Of a stretch of DNA of 64,000 nucleotides, positions 30,603 to 39,417 are shown piece by piece (position 1 is the stretch's first letter; every line of letters begins with the position of its first letter). Under the pieces are notes generated by a model. It was not told where the DNA came from and made no database searches. It saw only the letters and a program-made list of their open reading frames with translations. The position numbers were made by a program, and so were the translations under genes. The DNA is from Persicitalea sp963716085. Its GTDB lineage: Bacteria > Bacteroidota > Bacteroidia > Cytophagales > Spirosomataceae. The stretch covers positions 1,054,001 to 1,118,000 of the forward strand of contig OY970288.1 in the NCBI GenBank assembly GCA_963716085.1, read 5' to 3'.

Positions 30603-33083
30603 ATGCCCCGGAGATTTTTCCTCCCTTTATTTTTTCTTTTCATTGCCTTTCAAAGTTCTTTCGGACAATTTACTCCCAAAACGCTCGAAGCCAAACGCAC
30701 CGATCAGACCATTAAAATTGATGGTGACTTGTCTGATCCGGCCTGGCAAAAGGCTCCCCGTGCCGATCAATTTGTGGAGTACCGTCCGTCCATCAACAAA
30801 AAAGAAGCCGAGGGCAACCGCACCGAAACCTTTCTGCTGTACAGCGACGAGGGGATTTACTTCGGCGGTACTTGCTATGAGCAGAGCCGCGACAGCATCG
30901 CCCGCGAGCTACAGGGCCGCGACGGCTTCGGCAACAACGATTTTATCGGCCTCGTCTTCGATACCTACCACGACGAACTCAACGGCTTCGAGTATTTCCT
31001 TACGCCCCTCAACGAGCAGTGGGACGCCAAGCTGACGGCCAACAGCGGCGAAGACTTCAGTTGGAACGCCGTGTGGCGCTCCGCCGCAATAATTCACGAT
31101 GAAGGCTGGTCGTTCGAGGTTTTCCTTCCCTATGCCGCCATTCGCTTCGGCAAAGACGAAGTGCAGGACTGGGGACTGAATATCCTCCGCAAGCGCACCA
31201 ACACCGGACAGCGCTACACCTGGAGTCCCATCGACCCGAACGTCAATGGATTCGTGACTCAAGCCGGGCTATGGCAGGGCATCACCGACATCGAGCCACC
31301 GCTGCGGCTGCAGTTGCTTCCTTACTTTTCGGTTTATGGCAACCACTTCCCCACGACCGAAGCCGGAGAAAAGAGCCTGACGGGTCAAGTGGCGGGCGGC
31401 CTGGACATGAAGTTGGGACTAAGTCAGGCGTTTACGCTCGACGCTACGCTGATTCCCGACTTCGGGCAGGTGCAAAGTGACAATCAGGTTCTGAACCTTT
31501 CGCCTTTCGAGGTACAGTTCAACGAAAACCGCGCCTTTTTTAACGAGGGGACGGAGCTGTTCGGCAAGGGGAATCTCTTCTACTCGCGGCGCATCGGTGG
31601 TGCCCCCATCCAGCGCGGCGCGGCAAGTGAGGATCTGGCCACCGACGAGATAATAGTTAGAAATCCGACGGAGTCTAAGCTCGTCAACGCCACCAAGGTG
31701 TCGGGCCGCATGCAGAAGGGCCTGGGGATCGGTGTGCTGAATGCCGTGACTCGTCCGCAATTTGCGACCATCGAAAACTCCGAGACGGGCGAGCGGCGGA
31801 AGTTCCGCACCGATCCGACCACCAACTACAACATCCTGGTGCTGGACCAGACGCTGAAGAACAATTCCAGCGTGAGCTTCGTCAACACCAGCGTCATTCG
31901 GGGAAGCCAGCAGTACAACGCCAATGTGAGCGCGGCGCTGTTCAGCTTTTTTGACAAGAGCAACACTTACAACGCCTACGGTCAGTTTTCGGTGAGTCAC
32001 CTGGATTTCAAGACCAGTGGTACCGACAACAGCACGGGCTACAGTCACGAAATAGGCTTTGGAAAGACCAGCGGGCAGTTCACTTTCCGCCTGGAGCAGG
32101 AACTGATCGACACCAAGTTTACGAGTAACGATCTGGGGTACTTCCGCTTCGGCAACTACATCGATCATGGCCTCGACCTGGACTACCGCATCAGGGAGCC
32201 CAAGGGCTGGTACAATCAGATGCATTTCAGTTTCGACGCCGATTATAGCAACCTGTTCTCGCGCACTGGCGACATAAAGACCAAATACCAAAATGCCCGC
32301 CTGAGCGCGCGAGTCAGCGCCCAAACCCAAAAATTACAATGGTTGGGGGTTTCTGCGTACTACCGCCCCGCGCAAAACGATTTTTACGAACCGCGCGTGG
32401 AGGGACTCTACTTCCGGGAGGGCGGCTACCTATCGGGCAGAGCCTGGTTCGAGACCAACGACGCCCGCAAATATTCGTTCGAGGCGGAGGTTTATGGCCG
32501 CAAGTACCATGACTTCTATAATCTCTACAACTACGAAACGCGGCTCGAACAGAATCTTCGCTTTAACAGTCGCTTCTCGGTTCAGCACAGCATCAACCTG
32601 GAAACCCGCCCCCGCAGCCTTGGCTACATGGCCAGCGCCGACGACGGCTCGCCCGTCTTCGCGCTGCGAAGCATCGAGACAATCAATAATATTCTCAGCT
32701 TCAAGTACAGCTTCACCAACCGCATGGGGCTGACTTTCCGTGCCCGACATTACGCCAGCGTGGTGGATGCGAAAGATTATTTTTCGGTGAATGACAACGG
32801 CACCCTCTCGCCTAACCCCAACTGGACCGAGAGCCTCGACCGCAACGTCAATTTCTTCAACATCGACATGGTCTATACCTGGCAGTTCGCGCCGGGTAGT
32901 TTCCTGAATATAGTTTGGAAAAACGCGACGGTCAATCAGTCGGATCTGGTAGGGACGGGCTACTTCGAGAACCTGCAAAACACGCTACAATCCGATCAGA
33001 ATAATAACGTGTCGTTGAAAGTGATTTATTTCCTGGATTATCTGACGGTGAAGCGGTTGTTCTGGAAGGAAAAGCAGGGGTAG
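30603..33083 (+). CDS. DUF5916 outer-membrane protein with CBM9-like domain
   Basis: This 826-residue protein has a signal peptide (FFLPLFFLFIAFQSSFGQ). An N-terminal carbohydrate-binding family 9-like domain (about 35-200) contains IKIDGDLSDPAWQKAPRADQ, FLLYSDEGIYFGGTCYE, FIGLVFDTYHDELNGFEYFL and EGWSFEVFLPYAAIRF. Residues ~215 to the end form the DUF5916 part with alternating aromatic beta strands (TYNAYGQFSVSHLDF, YTWQFAPGSFLNIVWKN), consistent with an outer-membrane barrel. Ligand and role are unknown. The 116 bases upstream hold no clear repeat. It converges with the acyltransferase gene across a 190-base spacer holding several hairpins. Confidence 0.93.
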   Translation: MPRRFFLPLFFLFIAFQSSFGQFTPKTLEAKRTDQTIKIDGDLSDPAWQKAPRADQFVEYRPSINKKEAEGNRTETFLLYSDEGIYFGGTCYEQSRDSIARELQGRDGFGNNDFIGLVFDTYHDELNGFEYFLTPLNEQWDAKLTANSGEDFSWNAVWRSAAIIHDEGWSFEVFLPYAAIRFGKDEVQDWGLNILRKRTNTGQRYTWSPIDPNVNGFVTQAGLWQGITDIEPPLRLQLLPYFSVYGNHFPTTEAGEKSLTGQVAGGLDMKLGLSQAFTLDATLIPDFGQVQSDNQVLNLSPFEVQFNENRAFFNEGTELFGKGNLFYSRRIGGAPIQRGAASEDLATDEIIVRNPTESKLVNATKVSGRMQKGLGIGVLNAVTRPQFATIENSETGERRKFRTDPTTNYNILVLDQTLKNNSSVSFVNTSVIRGSQQYNANVSAALFSFFDKSNTYNAYGQFSVSHLDFKTSGTDNSTGYSHEIGFGKTSGQFTFRLEQELIDTKFTSNDLGYFRFGNYIDHGLDLDYRIREPKGWYNQMHFSFDADYSNLFSRTGDIKTKYQNARLSARVSAQTQKLQWLGVSAYYRPAQNDFYEPRVEGLYFREGGYLSGRAWFETNDARKYSFEAEVYGRKYHDFYNLYNYETRLEQNLRFNSRFSVQHSINLETRPRSLGYMASADDGSPVFALRSIETINNILSFKYSFTNRMGLTFRARHYASVVDAKDYFSVNDNGTLSPNPNWTESLDRNVNFFNIDMVYTWQFAPGSFLNIVWKNATVNQSDLVGTGYFENLQNTLQSDQNNNVSLKVIYFLDYLTVKRLFWKEKQG

Positions 33084-33126
33084 GGAAGGTAGTTTTGGGG
33101 AATCTTAGACTGTTCCCGTCTGCCCC

Positions 33127-33252
33127 CCGCCAGTTTGTAAACTGGCGGCAGCGGAGATCTGAACGTACGCTTTTATGGCCCTCCGGCAATCGCTTGGCTC
33201 CGCCGAGTGGAGCGCCACCCGGTGACGACTATCTAGTCGCCCTCCGGGCGAC
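33127..33252. repeat. Cluster of palindromes in the DUF5916/acyltransferase convergent spacer
   Basis: The cluster contains a perfect 22-nt palindrome CCGCCAGTTT GT AAACTGGCGG (33127-33148), a 14-nt one CGACTA TC TAGTCG (33226-33239), and GTCGCCC TCC GGGCGAC (33236-33252), which shares GTCG with the second. The two overlapping hairpins cannot form at the same time. In the convergent spacer they may end transcription from both sides or be REP-like sequences. No T-runs are present. Confidence 0.6.
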
Positions 33253-33273
33253 GACACCCACAGAAACTACGAT

Positions 33274-34446
33274 TTACACCTTCAAAAACCACTTATTCCG
33301 GTACAGCATATACATCAAGGCCCACTGCACCAGGATATACCCCACAACGCTCCCCACCGCCCGCGCGGGTTCGGACAGATGCCCCAGCAGCCCGCCGAAG
33401 AGTGCGTTGGCGGTGTAGTCAAAGTCGATGTACTTGTGTGCTATATAAATAACGATGGAATTCATGCCGATGACGATAAAGAAAAACGTCCAGCGGCGGA
33501 AGTTCAGCACGTCGATCACCCAATAGAAAAGAGACAGCAGCAAAAAGCTCAGCCCGCCGACCAGCAGCACAAACGAACTCGTCCACAGGTTTTTGTTGAT
33601 CGGGAAAATCAAATTCCAACCCAACGCCAACACGATGCAGACCACGCCGACGCCCGCCAACGTCAGAACCTTTCGGTTGGCCGAGAGGTCGTTGGCCTTG
33701 ATGCGCAGGATTTGCCCCGCCATAATCCCCAGCAGCCCCGTGGCGATGGCCGGGATGGTGGACATCAGCCCCTCGGGGTCGTGGATTTTCTTGTAAATGC
33801 GGCCTGGCAGAAATTGCGTGTCGAAATAACTGGCCGGATTGCACTCCATCGAGAAGAGGCCCGCGCCACAGCCCGGCACCGGGTAAAAGGCCATGAACAG
33901 CCAGTAGCCCACCAGAATCACCGCCAGCCAAACGTACAGCAGCTTTCTGGGACTGTACAGATAAATGAGTTGCGCGAACATCCCCGCCAAGCCAATGCGG
34001 CCCAGTACACTGGCGAAACGCGTCGTCTCGTAGTCGGTGCGGAAAAGGCCATTGTTGTAAATCACGCCCAGCAGCACCAAAATCAGGCCGCGCTGAATGG
34101 CCTTACGGGCCAGGCGTGACCGGGAGAAGCCTTTGTCCAGTCGGCTGTCGAACGAGAAAGGCGTGGAGACACCCGCCATGAAAATGAAGAGCGGGAAAAT
34201 GAGGTCGTAGGCGTGAAAGCCGTGCCAAGCCGGGTGCGTGAGTTGCTCTTCCATGCCGCGTAGCCAGCCCCAGCCCGTGGCGGCGGCCAACGCCACGACC
34301 AGTTGCTCGCCGCCCGTAATCCAAAACATATCGAAGCCCCGCAGGGTATCGAGCGACTGCAAACGCTGAGGAATGCCCGCCGAACCAGACAGCGGCAAGT
34401 CACTTTCTTGAATATCAGATGCTTCGGTAGTAGAGATTTTTGTCAA
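33274..34446 (-). CDS. NagX/HGSNAT-like membrane acyltransferase (DUF5009 type)
   Basis: This multi-pass membrane protein resembles heparan-alpha-glucosaminide N-acetyltransferases. It has LQSLDTLRGFDMFWITGGEQ at the start of the domain, AYDLIFPLFIFMAGVSTPFS in an early helix, and KAIQRGLILVLLGVIYNNGL; about ten hydrophobic segments continue to the C-terminus (WTFFFIVIGMNSIVIYIAHK). The family acetylates amino sugars across the membrane; in Bacteroidota it is often near glycan-use genes. The frame is open to 34617 but would overlap the divergent nqrA start and its promoter. A TTG at 34446 (390 residues) gives a normal-sized protein and is preferred; the 5' end is uncertain. Confidence 0.82.
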   Translation of the reverse strand: MTKISTTEASDIQESDLPLSGSAGIPQRLQSLDTLRGFDMFWITGGEQLVVALAAATGWGWLRGMEEQLTHPAWHGFHAYDLIFPLFIFMAGVSTPFSFDSRLDKGFSRSRLARKAIQRGLILVLLGVIYNNGLFRTDYETTRFASVLGRIGLAGMFAQLIYLYSPRKLLYVWLAVILVGYWLFMAFYPVPGCGAGLFSMECNPASYFDTQFLPGRIYKKIHDPEGLMSTIPAIATGLLGIMAGQILRIKANDLSANRKVLTLAGVGVVCIVLALGWNLIFPINKNLWTSSFVLLVGGLSFLLLSLFYWVIDVLNFRRWTFFFIVIGMNSIVIYIAHKYIDFDYTANALFGGLLGHLSEPARAVGSVVGYILVQWALMYMLYRNKWFLKV

Positions 34447-34571
34447 GGGAAAGTTAGAAAATAAGGGTACGAAATCGGGTTTGAACTTAGGAAGAAAACG
34501 TCGATTTCTCTCGTCAAACAAAAATAAATACTCAAAAGCAGTAGGAAAAATCCCCAAAATCCTTTCATTTG

Positions 34572-34579
34572 TACTTTTG
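34572..34579 (+). promoter_or_regulatory. Bacteroidota-type -7 box for the nqr operon
   Basis: TACTTTTG fits TAnnTTTG exactly and ends 19 bases before the nqrA ATG. No clear TTTG -33 box was found at the expected ~19-base distance, so the assignment rests on the -7 box and position only. Confidence 0.5.
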
Positions 34580-34598
34580 AGGGATTCTAACGAGGTAT

Positions 34599-35975
34599 AT
34601 GGCCAAACCATTGACATTGCATAAAGGCTACGACATCAAGCTCGTAGGCGAAGCTGACTTCACCATTACCGACGTGCCCGTTTCGGAGGTCGTGGCCATT
34701 AAGCCGCCCGACTTTCCGGGTATGGTTCCCCGCATGATGGTAGAGGCGGGCGACGAAATTCTGGCGGGCCAGCCGCTGTTTTTCGACAAGAACGACGAGC
34801 GCATCAAGTTCTTCTCATCGGTCAGTGGCGAGGTGGCGGAGATTATCCGGGGCGCGAAAAGGCGCATCATGGAAGTTAGGATTATTCCCGACCGCAAAGA
34901 GCGCAAGTACGTGCCGCATGACCCCGCCGATCCCTCCAAACTTTCCCGTAAAGATATCATCGAGCGACTGCTTACGGGCGGTGGCTGGGACTACATCCGG
35001 CAGCGGCCTTTCTCGCTGATTGCCAATCCCGAAGATACCCCCAAATCCATTTTCGTTTCCTGTTTCGACACGGCACCGCTCGCGCCGGATTTAGGATATA
35101 TCATAGATTTTGAAAAGGAAAATTTTGAAGCGGGGTTAACCGCGCTGAGTCAGTTGGCCAACGGTAACCTCCATCTTGGTGTGCAGGATCAGTCGGGCAA
35201 AAGGGTTTCGGGCAGAGCGCTCTCCGCCGATACGATTACCAGCGTCCCCGGCGAAAACATACACCCGATCAAAGGCCCGCATCCGGCGGGCAACGTCGGC
35301 ATCCAAATCCACCACCTCGACCCGATAAAAAAGGGCGAGATCGTCTGGTACGTCAATGCGCAGGATGTGATTATCATCGGTCGACTCTTTCGCGAGGGGC
35401 GTTACCGCACCGACCGCGTCGTGGCCCTCACGGGCAGCAGCGTGCAGGCTCCGCAGTATTTCCGGGCGGTTACCGGACAGACGATGTCGTCCATTCTGGG
35501 CGGTAAAATAGAAGGCGATGCCGCCCGCATCATTCAGGGCAACGTGCTGACGGGAATCAATTCGTCGTCGGAGGATTTTCTCTCACACTATACCAACCAA
35601 ATCACCGTTATTCCCGAGGGCGGCGAACCGGAATTTCTGGGCTGGCTCACGCCGGGTATCAAGAAACTGAGCCTTTCCAAGACGTTCTTTTCCTGGCTTT
35701 TCCCCAACCGAAACTACGCCCTCGACACCAGCATGCGCGGTGAGGAACGGGCTTTTGTCATGACGGGCCAATACGATAAAGTACTACCAATGAACATTAT
35801 GCCGGTAGTTTTGTTAAAATCAATCCTGGCCCGCGACATCGAACGCATGGAGCAGTTGGGCATTTATGAAGTGTCGGAAGAGGACTTCGCCTTGTGCGAG
35901 TTTGTCTGTACCTCCAAGATCGAAGTGCAAAACATCATCGCCGAAGGGCTGGAATACGTGCGGTTGGAAGGGTAA
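34599..35975 (+). CDS. nqrA: Na+-translocating NADH:quinone reductase subunit A
   Basis: This 458-residue NqrA is the largest hydrophilic subunit of the six-subunit Na+-pumping NADH:ubiquinone oxidoreductase, placed on the cytoplasmic side and contributing to quinone binding. It has the N-terminal KGYDIKLVGEADF, MVEAGDEILAGQPLFFDK, FSSVSGEVAEIIRGAKRRI, a middle FDTAPLAPDLGYII, PAGNVGIQIHHLDPIKKGE and ALTGSSVQAPQYFRAVTGQT, and the C-terminal helical part with EERAFVMTGQYDKVLPMNIM. Length is near the family norm (~450). It is the first gene of nqrABCDEF-apbE; nqrB starts 69 bases downstream. Confidence 0.96.
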   Translation: MAKPLTLHKGYDIKLVGEADFTITDVPVSEVVAIKPPDFPGMVPRMMVEAGDEILAGQPLFFDKNDERIKFFSSVSGEVAEIIRGAKRRIMEVRIIPDRKERKYVPHDPADPSKLSRKDIIERLLTGGGWDYIRQRPFSLIANPEDTPKSIFVSCFDTAPLAPDLGYIIDFEKENFEAGLTALSQLANGNLHLGVQDQSGKRVSGRALSADTITSVPGENIHPIKGPHPAGNVGIQIHHLDPIKKGEIVWYVNAQDVIIIGRLFREGRYRTDRVVALTGSSVQAPQYFRAVTGQTMSSILGGKIEGDAARIIQGNVLTGINSSSEDFLSHYTNQITVIPEGGEPEFLGWLTPGIKKLSLSKTFFSWLFPNRNYALDTSMRGEERAFVMTGQYDKVLPMNIMPVVLLKSILARDIERMEQLGIYEVSEEDFALCEFVCTSKIEVQNIIAEGLEYVRLEG

Positions 35976-36044
35976 AAAAGGCACAAAGTGTAGAGCCATG
36001 TCAGAAATAAGGTTCCACATCAAACACTAAACATTAGACTCCAT

Positions 36045-37202
36045 TTGAAGCCAATAAGAAACCTTGTCGAGACCCTTGAACCACATTTCAAGGAGGGCGG
36101 CAAATACGAGAAATTTCACCCGGCGTTCGATGCTTTATCGACGTTTTTATTCGTGCCGGGCCACACGACCGAAAACGGCGTCCACATCCGGGATGCGATG
36201 GACTTGAAGCGCACCATGTTTACCGTGGTGATTGCCATGATTCCCACGCTGCTGTTCGGGATGTGGAACGTGGGCTACCAGCATTACCTGGCTTACGGCA
36301 TGGACACGAGCCTGATGGAGAACTTCATGTTCGGCTTCTGGCGCGTGATGCCCCTTGTGGTTATTTCGTACGCCGTGGGACTGGGAACGGAATTCGTCTT
36401 TGCCGTATCCAAGGGACATGTCGTCAGTGAGGGGTACCTGGTCACCGGCATGCTCATCCCGCTGACGCTACCCGTCACCACGCCGCTGTGGATGGTGGCA
36501 CTTGCTTCCATTTTTTGCGTAATTATCGGTAAAGAAATCTTCGGTGGTACGGGCATGAACTTCATGAACCCCGCCCTGCTGGCCCGCGCGTTTCTGTTCT
36601 TCGCCTTTCCCGCTTACATGACGGGCGACATCTGGACCGACCTCACTCCCGAGCCGGGCCACGCTCTGGTGGATGCCTATACGGGGGCCACCAATCTGGT
36701 GTTCTTTGACAATGATTACACCCAACTACCCTCTGCTTCCGATATGTTCTGGGGCTTCGAGCAAGGCTCGATCGGCGAAACCAGCGTCTTTGCCATTCTC
36801 ATCGGGGTGTTTATCCTGATTGCTTCCGGCGTGGGCAGTTGGAAAATCATCCTCTCCTGCGTAATCGGTGCCCTGGCGATGGGGCTCTTCCTGAATTTCG
36901 TCGCGCCCGTCGATGTGCCGACCAGCTCGCTGCACACGCCCGCTTATTATCATTTGCTGATGGGCAGTTTCGCTTTTGGGGCGGTCTATATGGCTACCGA
37001 TCCGGTGAGTGCCGCCCACACCGAGGGCGGAAAATGGATTTATGGCATACTGATTGGCGTTTTCACCGTTATACTGCGGGTATTCAACCCGGCTTATCCT
37101 GAGGGCGTCATGCTGGCCATCTTGCTGATGAATGTATTTGCGCCCCTGATCGATCACTTGGTGGTAGAACGCCACATTAAAACCCGAATGAGTCGTGCAT
37201 AG
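36045..37202 (+). CDS. nqrB: Na+-translocating NADH:quinone reductase subunit B
   Basis: This 385-residue membrane subunit carries covalent FMN. The flavinylation motif TGAT is at residues 213-216 (DAYTGATNLVFF), with Thr216 as the attachment site for ApbE-transferred FMN. Other family segments are FVPGHTTENGVHIRDAMDLK, PLWMVALASIFCVIIGKEIF and GTGMNFMNPALLARAFLFFA. About ten membrane helices form part of the Na+ channel core. The start codon is TTG at 36045 (reading MKPIRNLVE); no ATG fits the conserved N-terminus better. Its end overlaps the nqrC start by 8 bases. Confidence 0.95.
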   Translation: MKPIRNLVETLEPHFKEGGKYEKFHPAFDALSTFLFVPGHTTENGVHIRDAMDLKRTMFTVVIAMIPTLLFGMWNVGYQHYLAYGMDTSLMENFMFGFWRVMPLVVISYAVGLGTEFVFAVSKGHVVSEGYLVTGMLIPLTLPVTTPLWMVALASIFCVIIGKEIFGGTGMNFMNPALLARAFLFFAFPAYMTGDIWTDLTPEPGHALVDAYTGATNLVFFDNDYTQLPSASDMFWGFEQGSIGETSVFAILIGVFILIASGVGSWKIILSCVIGALAMGLFLNFVAPVDVPTSSLHTPAYYHLLMGSFAFGAVYMATDPVSAAHTEGGKWIYGILIGVFTVILRVFNPAYPEGVMLAILLMNVFAPLIDHLVVERHIKTRMSRA

Positions 37203-37914
37203 CAATAACTACACTTTAATATACGCCGCCGTACTGTCCATCATTACGGCCATCGTGCTGGCTGTGGCCGCCGAGGGGCTCAAACCCCTGCAAGACGAGA
37301 ACATCGCGCTCGATACCCGCTCGAATATCCTCAAAGCTGTGCGGCTGAATTACACCGACCGCGACAAGATCAACGAGACTTACGAGTCGTCGATCGAAGA
37401 GCTGGTGGTGAACATGCAGGGTGAGATACTGGAAGAAAAGCCCGTGCAGATCGATCTTAAAAACCAGATCAACATCGAACCGAACGAGCGCAAACTTCCC
37501 ATGTACATCTACTCGGGGGAAGAAAGCAGAAAATACTACATTATTCCGCTACGCGGTACCGGCCTGTGGGGACCTATCTGGGGCTACATTTCGCTTGAGG
37601 ACGATTTTGATACGGTATACGGAGCCACCTTCGATCATAAGGGAGAAACCCCCGGTTTGGGGGCAGAAATTGCCGAGTATCCGTTTCAAAAGCAATTTGA
37701 GGGCAAGAAAATCATGGATGGCAATAAGTTCGTTTCCGTCAATGTCTGGAAAACGACCTTCAAGAGTCCACTCGGCGACGAACACCGCGTGGATGGCATT
37801 TCGGGCGGCACAATCACCTCCGACGGCACCGACTACATGATTGAAAACTGCCTGGTACCTTACGTGGCATACTTCGATAAAATGGACAACAAGAAGCAGG
37901 TAGCTGCGAAGTGA
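37195..37914 (+). CDS. nqrC: Na+-translocating NADH:quinone reductase subunit C
   Basis: This 239-residue subunit has one N-terminal membrane helix (about 4-26, NNYTLIYAAVLSIITAIVLA) and a large periplasmic domain holding covalent FMN. Family features are YIIPLRGTGLWGPIWGYISL, GATFDHKGETPGLGAEI and the flavinylation site ISGGTITSDG, Thr206. The site reads SGGT where V. cholerae has SGAT, a small variation at the third position. The start is GTG at 37195, overlapping nqrB by 8 bases. The following spacer to nqrD contains TTTTGAATGAG-family words. Confidence 0.93.
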   Translation: MHSNNYTLIYAAVLSIITAIVLAVAAEGLKPLQDENIALDTRSNILKAVRLNYTDRDKINETYESSIEELVVNMQGEILEEKPVQIDLKNQINIEPNERKLPMYIYSGEESRKYYIIPLRGTGLWGPIWGYISLEDDFDTVYGATFDHKGETPGLGAEIAEYPFQKQFEGKKIMDGNKFVSVNVWKTTFKSPLGDEHRVDGISGGTITSDGTDYMIENCLVPYVAYFDKMDNKKQVAAK

Positions 37915-37917
37915 GCT

Positions 37918-37975
37918 CATGAGTTATAGAAGCTTACACACCATCCTCATTCAAAATTCACTCATTCAAAATTGA
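37918..37975. repeat. Word-repeat spacer between nqrC and nqrD
   Basis: GCTCATGAGTTATAG follows the nqrC stop codon, and TCATTCAAAATTCACTCATT then CAAAATTG precede nqrD. The last 15 bases (ACTCATTCAAAATTG) are identical to those in front of the DUF502 and Ldh-family genes. The nqrD ATG is 4 bases beyond. Both halves belong to word families seen elsewhere (ATGAGTT and TTTTGAATGAG). Confidence 0.7.
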
Positions 37976-37978
37976 CCA

Positions 37979-38665
37979 ATGGCTGTACAAGAATATACCG
38001 ACGAGGCTCCCGTAGTCAAGCAGAAGAAGAAGGAGGGGCTTTTTTCTAAGCGGAATGTCCAGATCCTGCGCGACCCGCTGGACGATAACAACCCCATCAC
38101 CGTGCAGGTATTGGGTATTTGTTCGGCCCTGGCCGTGACTGTGCAGGTCAAGCCCGCCCTCATCATGTCGCTGGGCGTGATGTTTGTCCTGGCGTTTTCT
38201 AACCTGATTGTCTCAACGCTTCGCAAGTCCATCCCGACCCGCATCCGTATTATCGTGCAGTTGATCGTGGTGGCCATGCTAGTCACGATCGTGGACCAGA
38301 CTCTGAAAGCCTTTTTGTTCGATGTCAGTAAAAAGCTGGCGGTGTTCGTCGGGCTGATCATCACCAACTGCATCATCATGGGCCGCCTCGAAGCCTTTGC
38401 CCTGGGCCAAAAGCCCTGGCCCGCGTTCCTCGACGGAATCGGTAACGGCCTGGGCTACGGCCTTATCCTGATCATGGTTGGCGTCGTCCGCGAATTGTTC
38501 GGAGCCGGCTCGCTGATGGGCTACCAAATCATCCCCGACTGGGCCTACGATCTCGGCTACGTCAACAACGGGCTAATGGTGCTTCCGCCCGCCGCCCTGT
38601 TCATCATTGGTCTCTACATCTGGTGGCAACGCAGCCGGAACGAGAAGCTGGTGAATGTATCTTAA
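37979..38665 (+). CDS. nqrD: Na+-translocating NADH:quinone reductase subunit D
   Basis: This 228-residue membrane subunit, homologous to NqrE and RnfE, has six predicted helices. Cys48 (QVLGICSALAVTVQ) and Cys131 (IITNCIIMGRLEAFA) are the conserved residues that, with two from NqrE, hold the membrane [2Fe-2S] cluster between the subunits. Further family segments are VKPALIMSLGVMFVLAF, FLDGIGNGLGYGLILIMVG and VRELFGAGSLMGYQI. An N-terminal charged extension (about 25 residues, EYTDEAPVVKQKKKEG) precedes the core. It lies fourth in the operon; a word-repeat spacer of 107 bases separates it from nqrE. Confidence 0.95.
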   Translation: MAVQEYTDEAPVVKQKKKEGLFSKRNVQILRDPLDDNNPITVQVLGICSALAVTVQVKPALIMSLGVMFVLAFSNLIVSTLRKSIPTRIRIIVQLIVVAMLVTIVDQTLKAFLFDVSKKLAVFVGLIITNCIIMGRLEAFALGQKPWPAFLDGIGNGLGYGLILIMVGVVRELFGAGSLMGYQIIPDWAYDLGYVNNGLMVLPPAALFIIGLYIWWQRSRNEKLVNVS

Positions 38666-38668
38666 AAA

Positions 38669-38770
38669 GAGTCTATGAGTCTATGAGTTGAAAGTTTATG
38701 AGTTTTGCATTTGCCAAGAACACATAAACTATAACTCTTGAACTCATAGACTCATGAACTCATAAACTCC
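38669..38770. repeat. Inverted word-repeat element between nqrD and nqrE
   Basis: The left arm (38669-38708) has GAGTCTATGAGTCTATGAG and AAGTTTATGAGTTTTG. The right arm (38723-38770) reads CATAAACTATAACTC, GAACTCATAGACTCATGAAC and TCATAAACTCC. The arms are imperfect complements around a loop of about 14 bases, giving a potential long hairpin in the operon mRNA. The right arm ends 2 bases before the nqrE ATG. The words match the spacer at 8019-8050. Confidence 0.78.
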
Positions 38771-38772
38771 AC

Positions 38773-39387
38773 ATGGAATCTTTAGTAAATCTCTTTGTTC
38801 AAGCTGTTTTTGTCGAGAACGTCGTGTTCGCTTATTTTTTGGGTATGTGTTCGTTTTTGGCAGTTTCTAAAAAAATCAAAACCGCCTTCGGTCTTGGTTT
38901 GGCGGTCATCTTCGTCATGCTGCTTACTACGCCGCTCAACTACCTTATTTTAACCTACATGCTGAAAGAAGGGGCGTTGACCTGGATCAGTCCCGCCCTG
39001 GCGGATGTCGATTTGACCTTCCTGGCCTTTATCCTTTTCATCTCGACGATCGCCGGAGCCGTGCAATTGGTGGAAATGATTATCGAGAAATTCCTGCCCG
39101 CGCTGTACTCTTCGCTGGGTATCTTTCTGCCACTTATTACGGTCAACTGCGCCATTCTGGGTACTTCCCTTTTCATGCAGGAGCGGGAGTACAACTTTGT
39201 TGAAACGGCTACTTTCTCGTTGGGTGCGGGCACGGGCTTTTTCCTGGCCATCGTGCTGCTGGCGGGCATCCGCGAGCGACTGCGCTATTCCAACGTCCCC
39301 GCGCCTCTGCAAGGCCTGGGCATGGCGATGTTCATCACCGGTCTCATGGGCTTGGCGTTTTTGAGTTTCTCAGGAATAAAACTTTGA
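38773..39387 (+). CDS. nqrE: Na+-translocating NADH:quinone reductase subunit E
   Basis: This 204-residue membrane subunit, paralogous to NqrD, begins MESLVNLFVQAVFVENVVFA with the family-typical start. Cys26 (FLGMCSFLAVSKK) and Cys126 (LITVNCAILGTSLFMQ) are the cluster ligands that complete the NqrD/NqrE [2Fe-2S] centre. Six hydrophobic helices are evident, with the C-terminal GLGMAMFITGLMGLAFLSF. Its length equals the usual ~200. The spacer to nqrF (126 bases) is filled by a different inverted word repeat. Confidence 0.95.
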   Translation: MESLVNLFVQAVFVENVVFAYFLGMCSFLAVSKKIKTAFGLGLAVIFVMLLTTPLNYLILTYMLKEGALTWISPALADVDLTFLAFILFISTIAGAVQLVEMIIEKFLPALYSSLGIFLPLITVNCAILGTSLFMQEREYNFVETATFSLGAGTGFFLAIVLLAGIRERLRYSNVPAPLQGLGMAMFITGLMGLAFLSFSGIKL

Positions 39388-39417
39388 CGTTTCAGTAGTT
39401 AGAAACATACTCTATTT

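Noticed and set aside
33274..34617. Acyltransferase start at the ATG at 34617
   Set aside because: It would overlap the divergent nqrA start and its -7 box; a TTG at 34446 gives a domain-proximal start.
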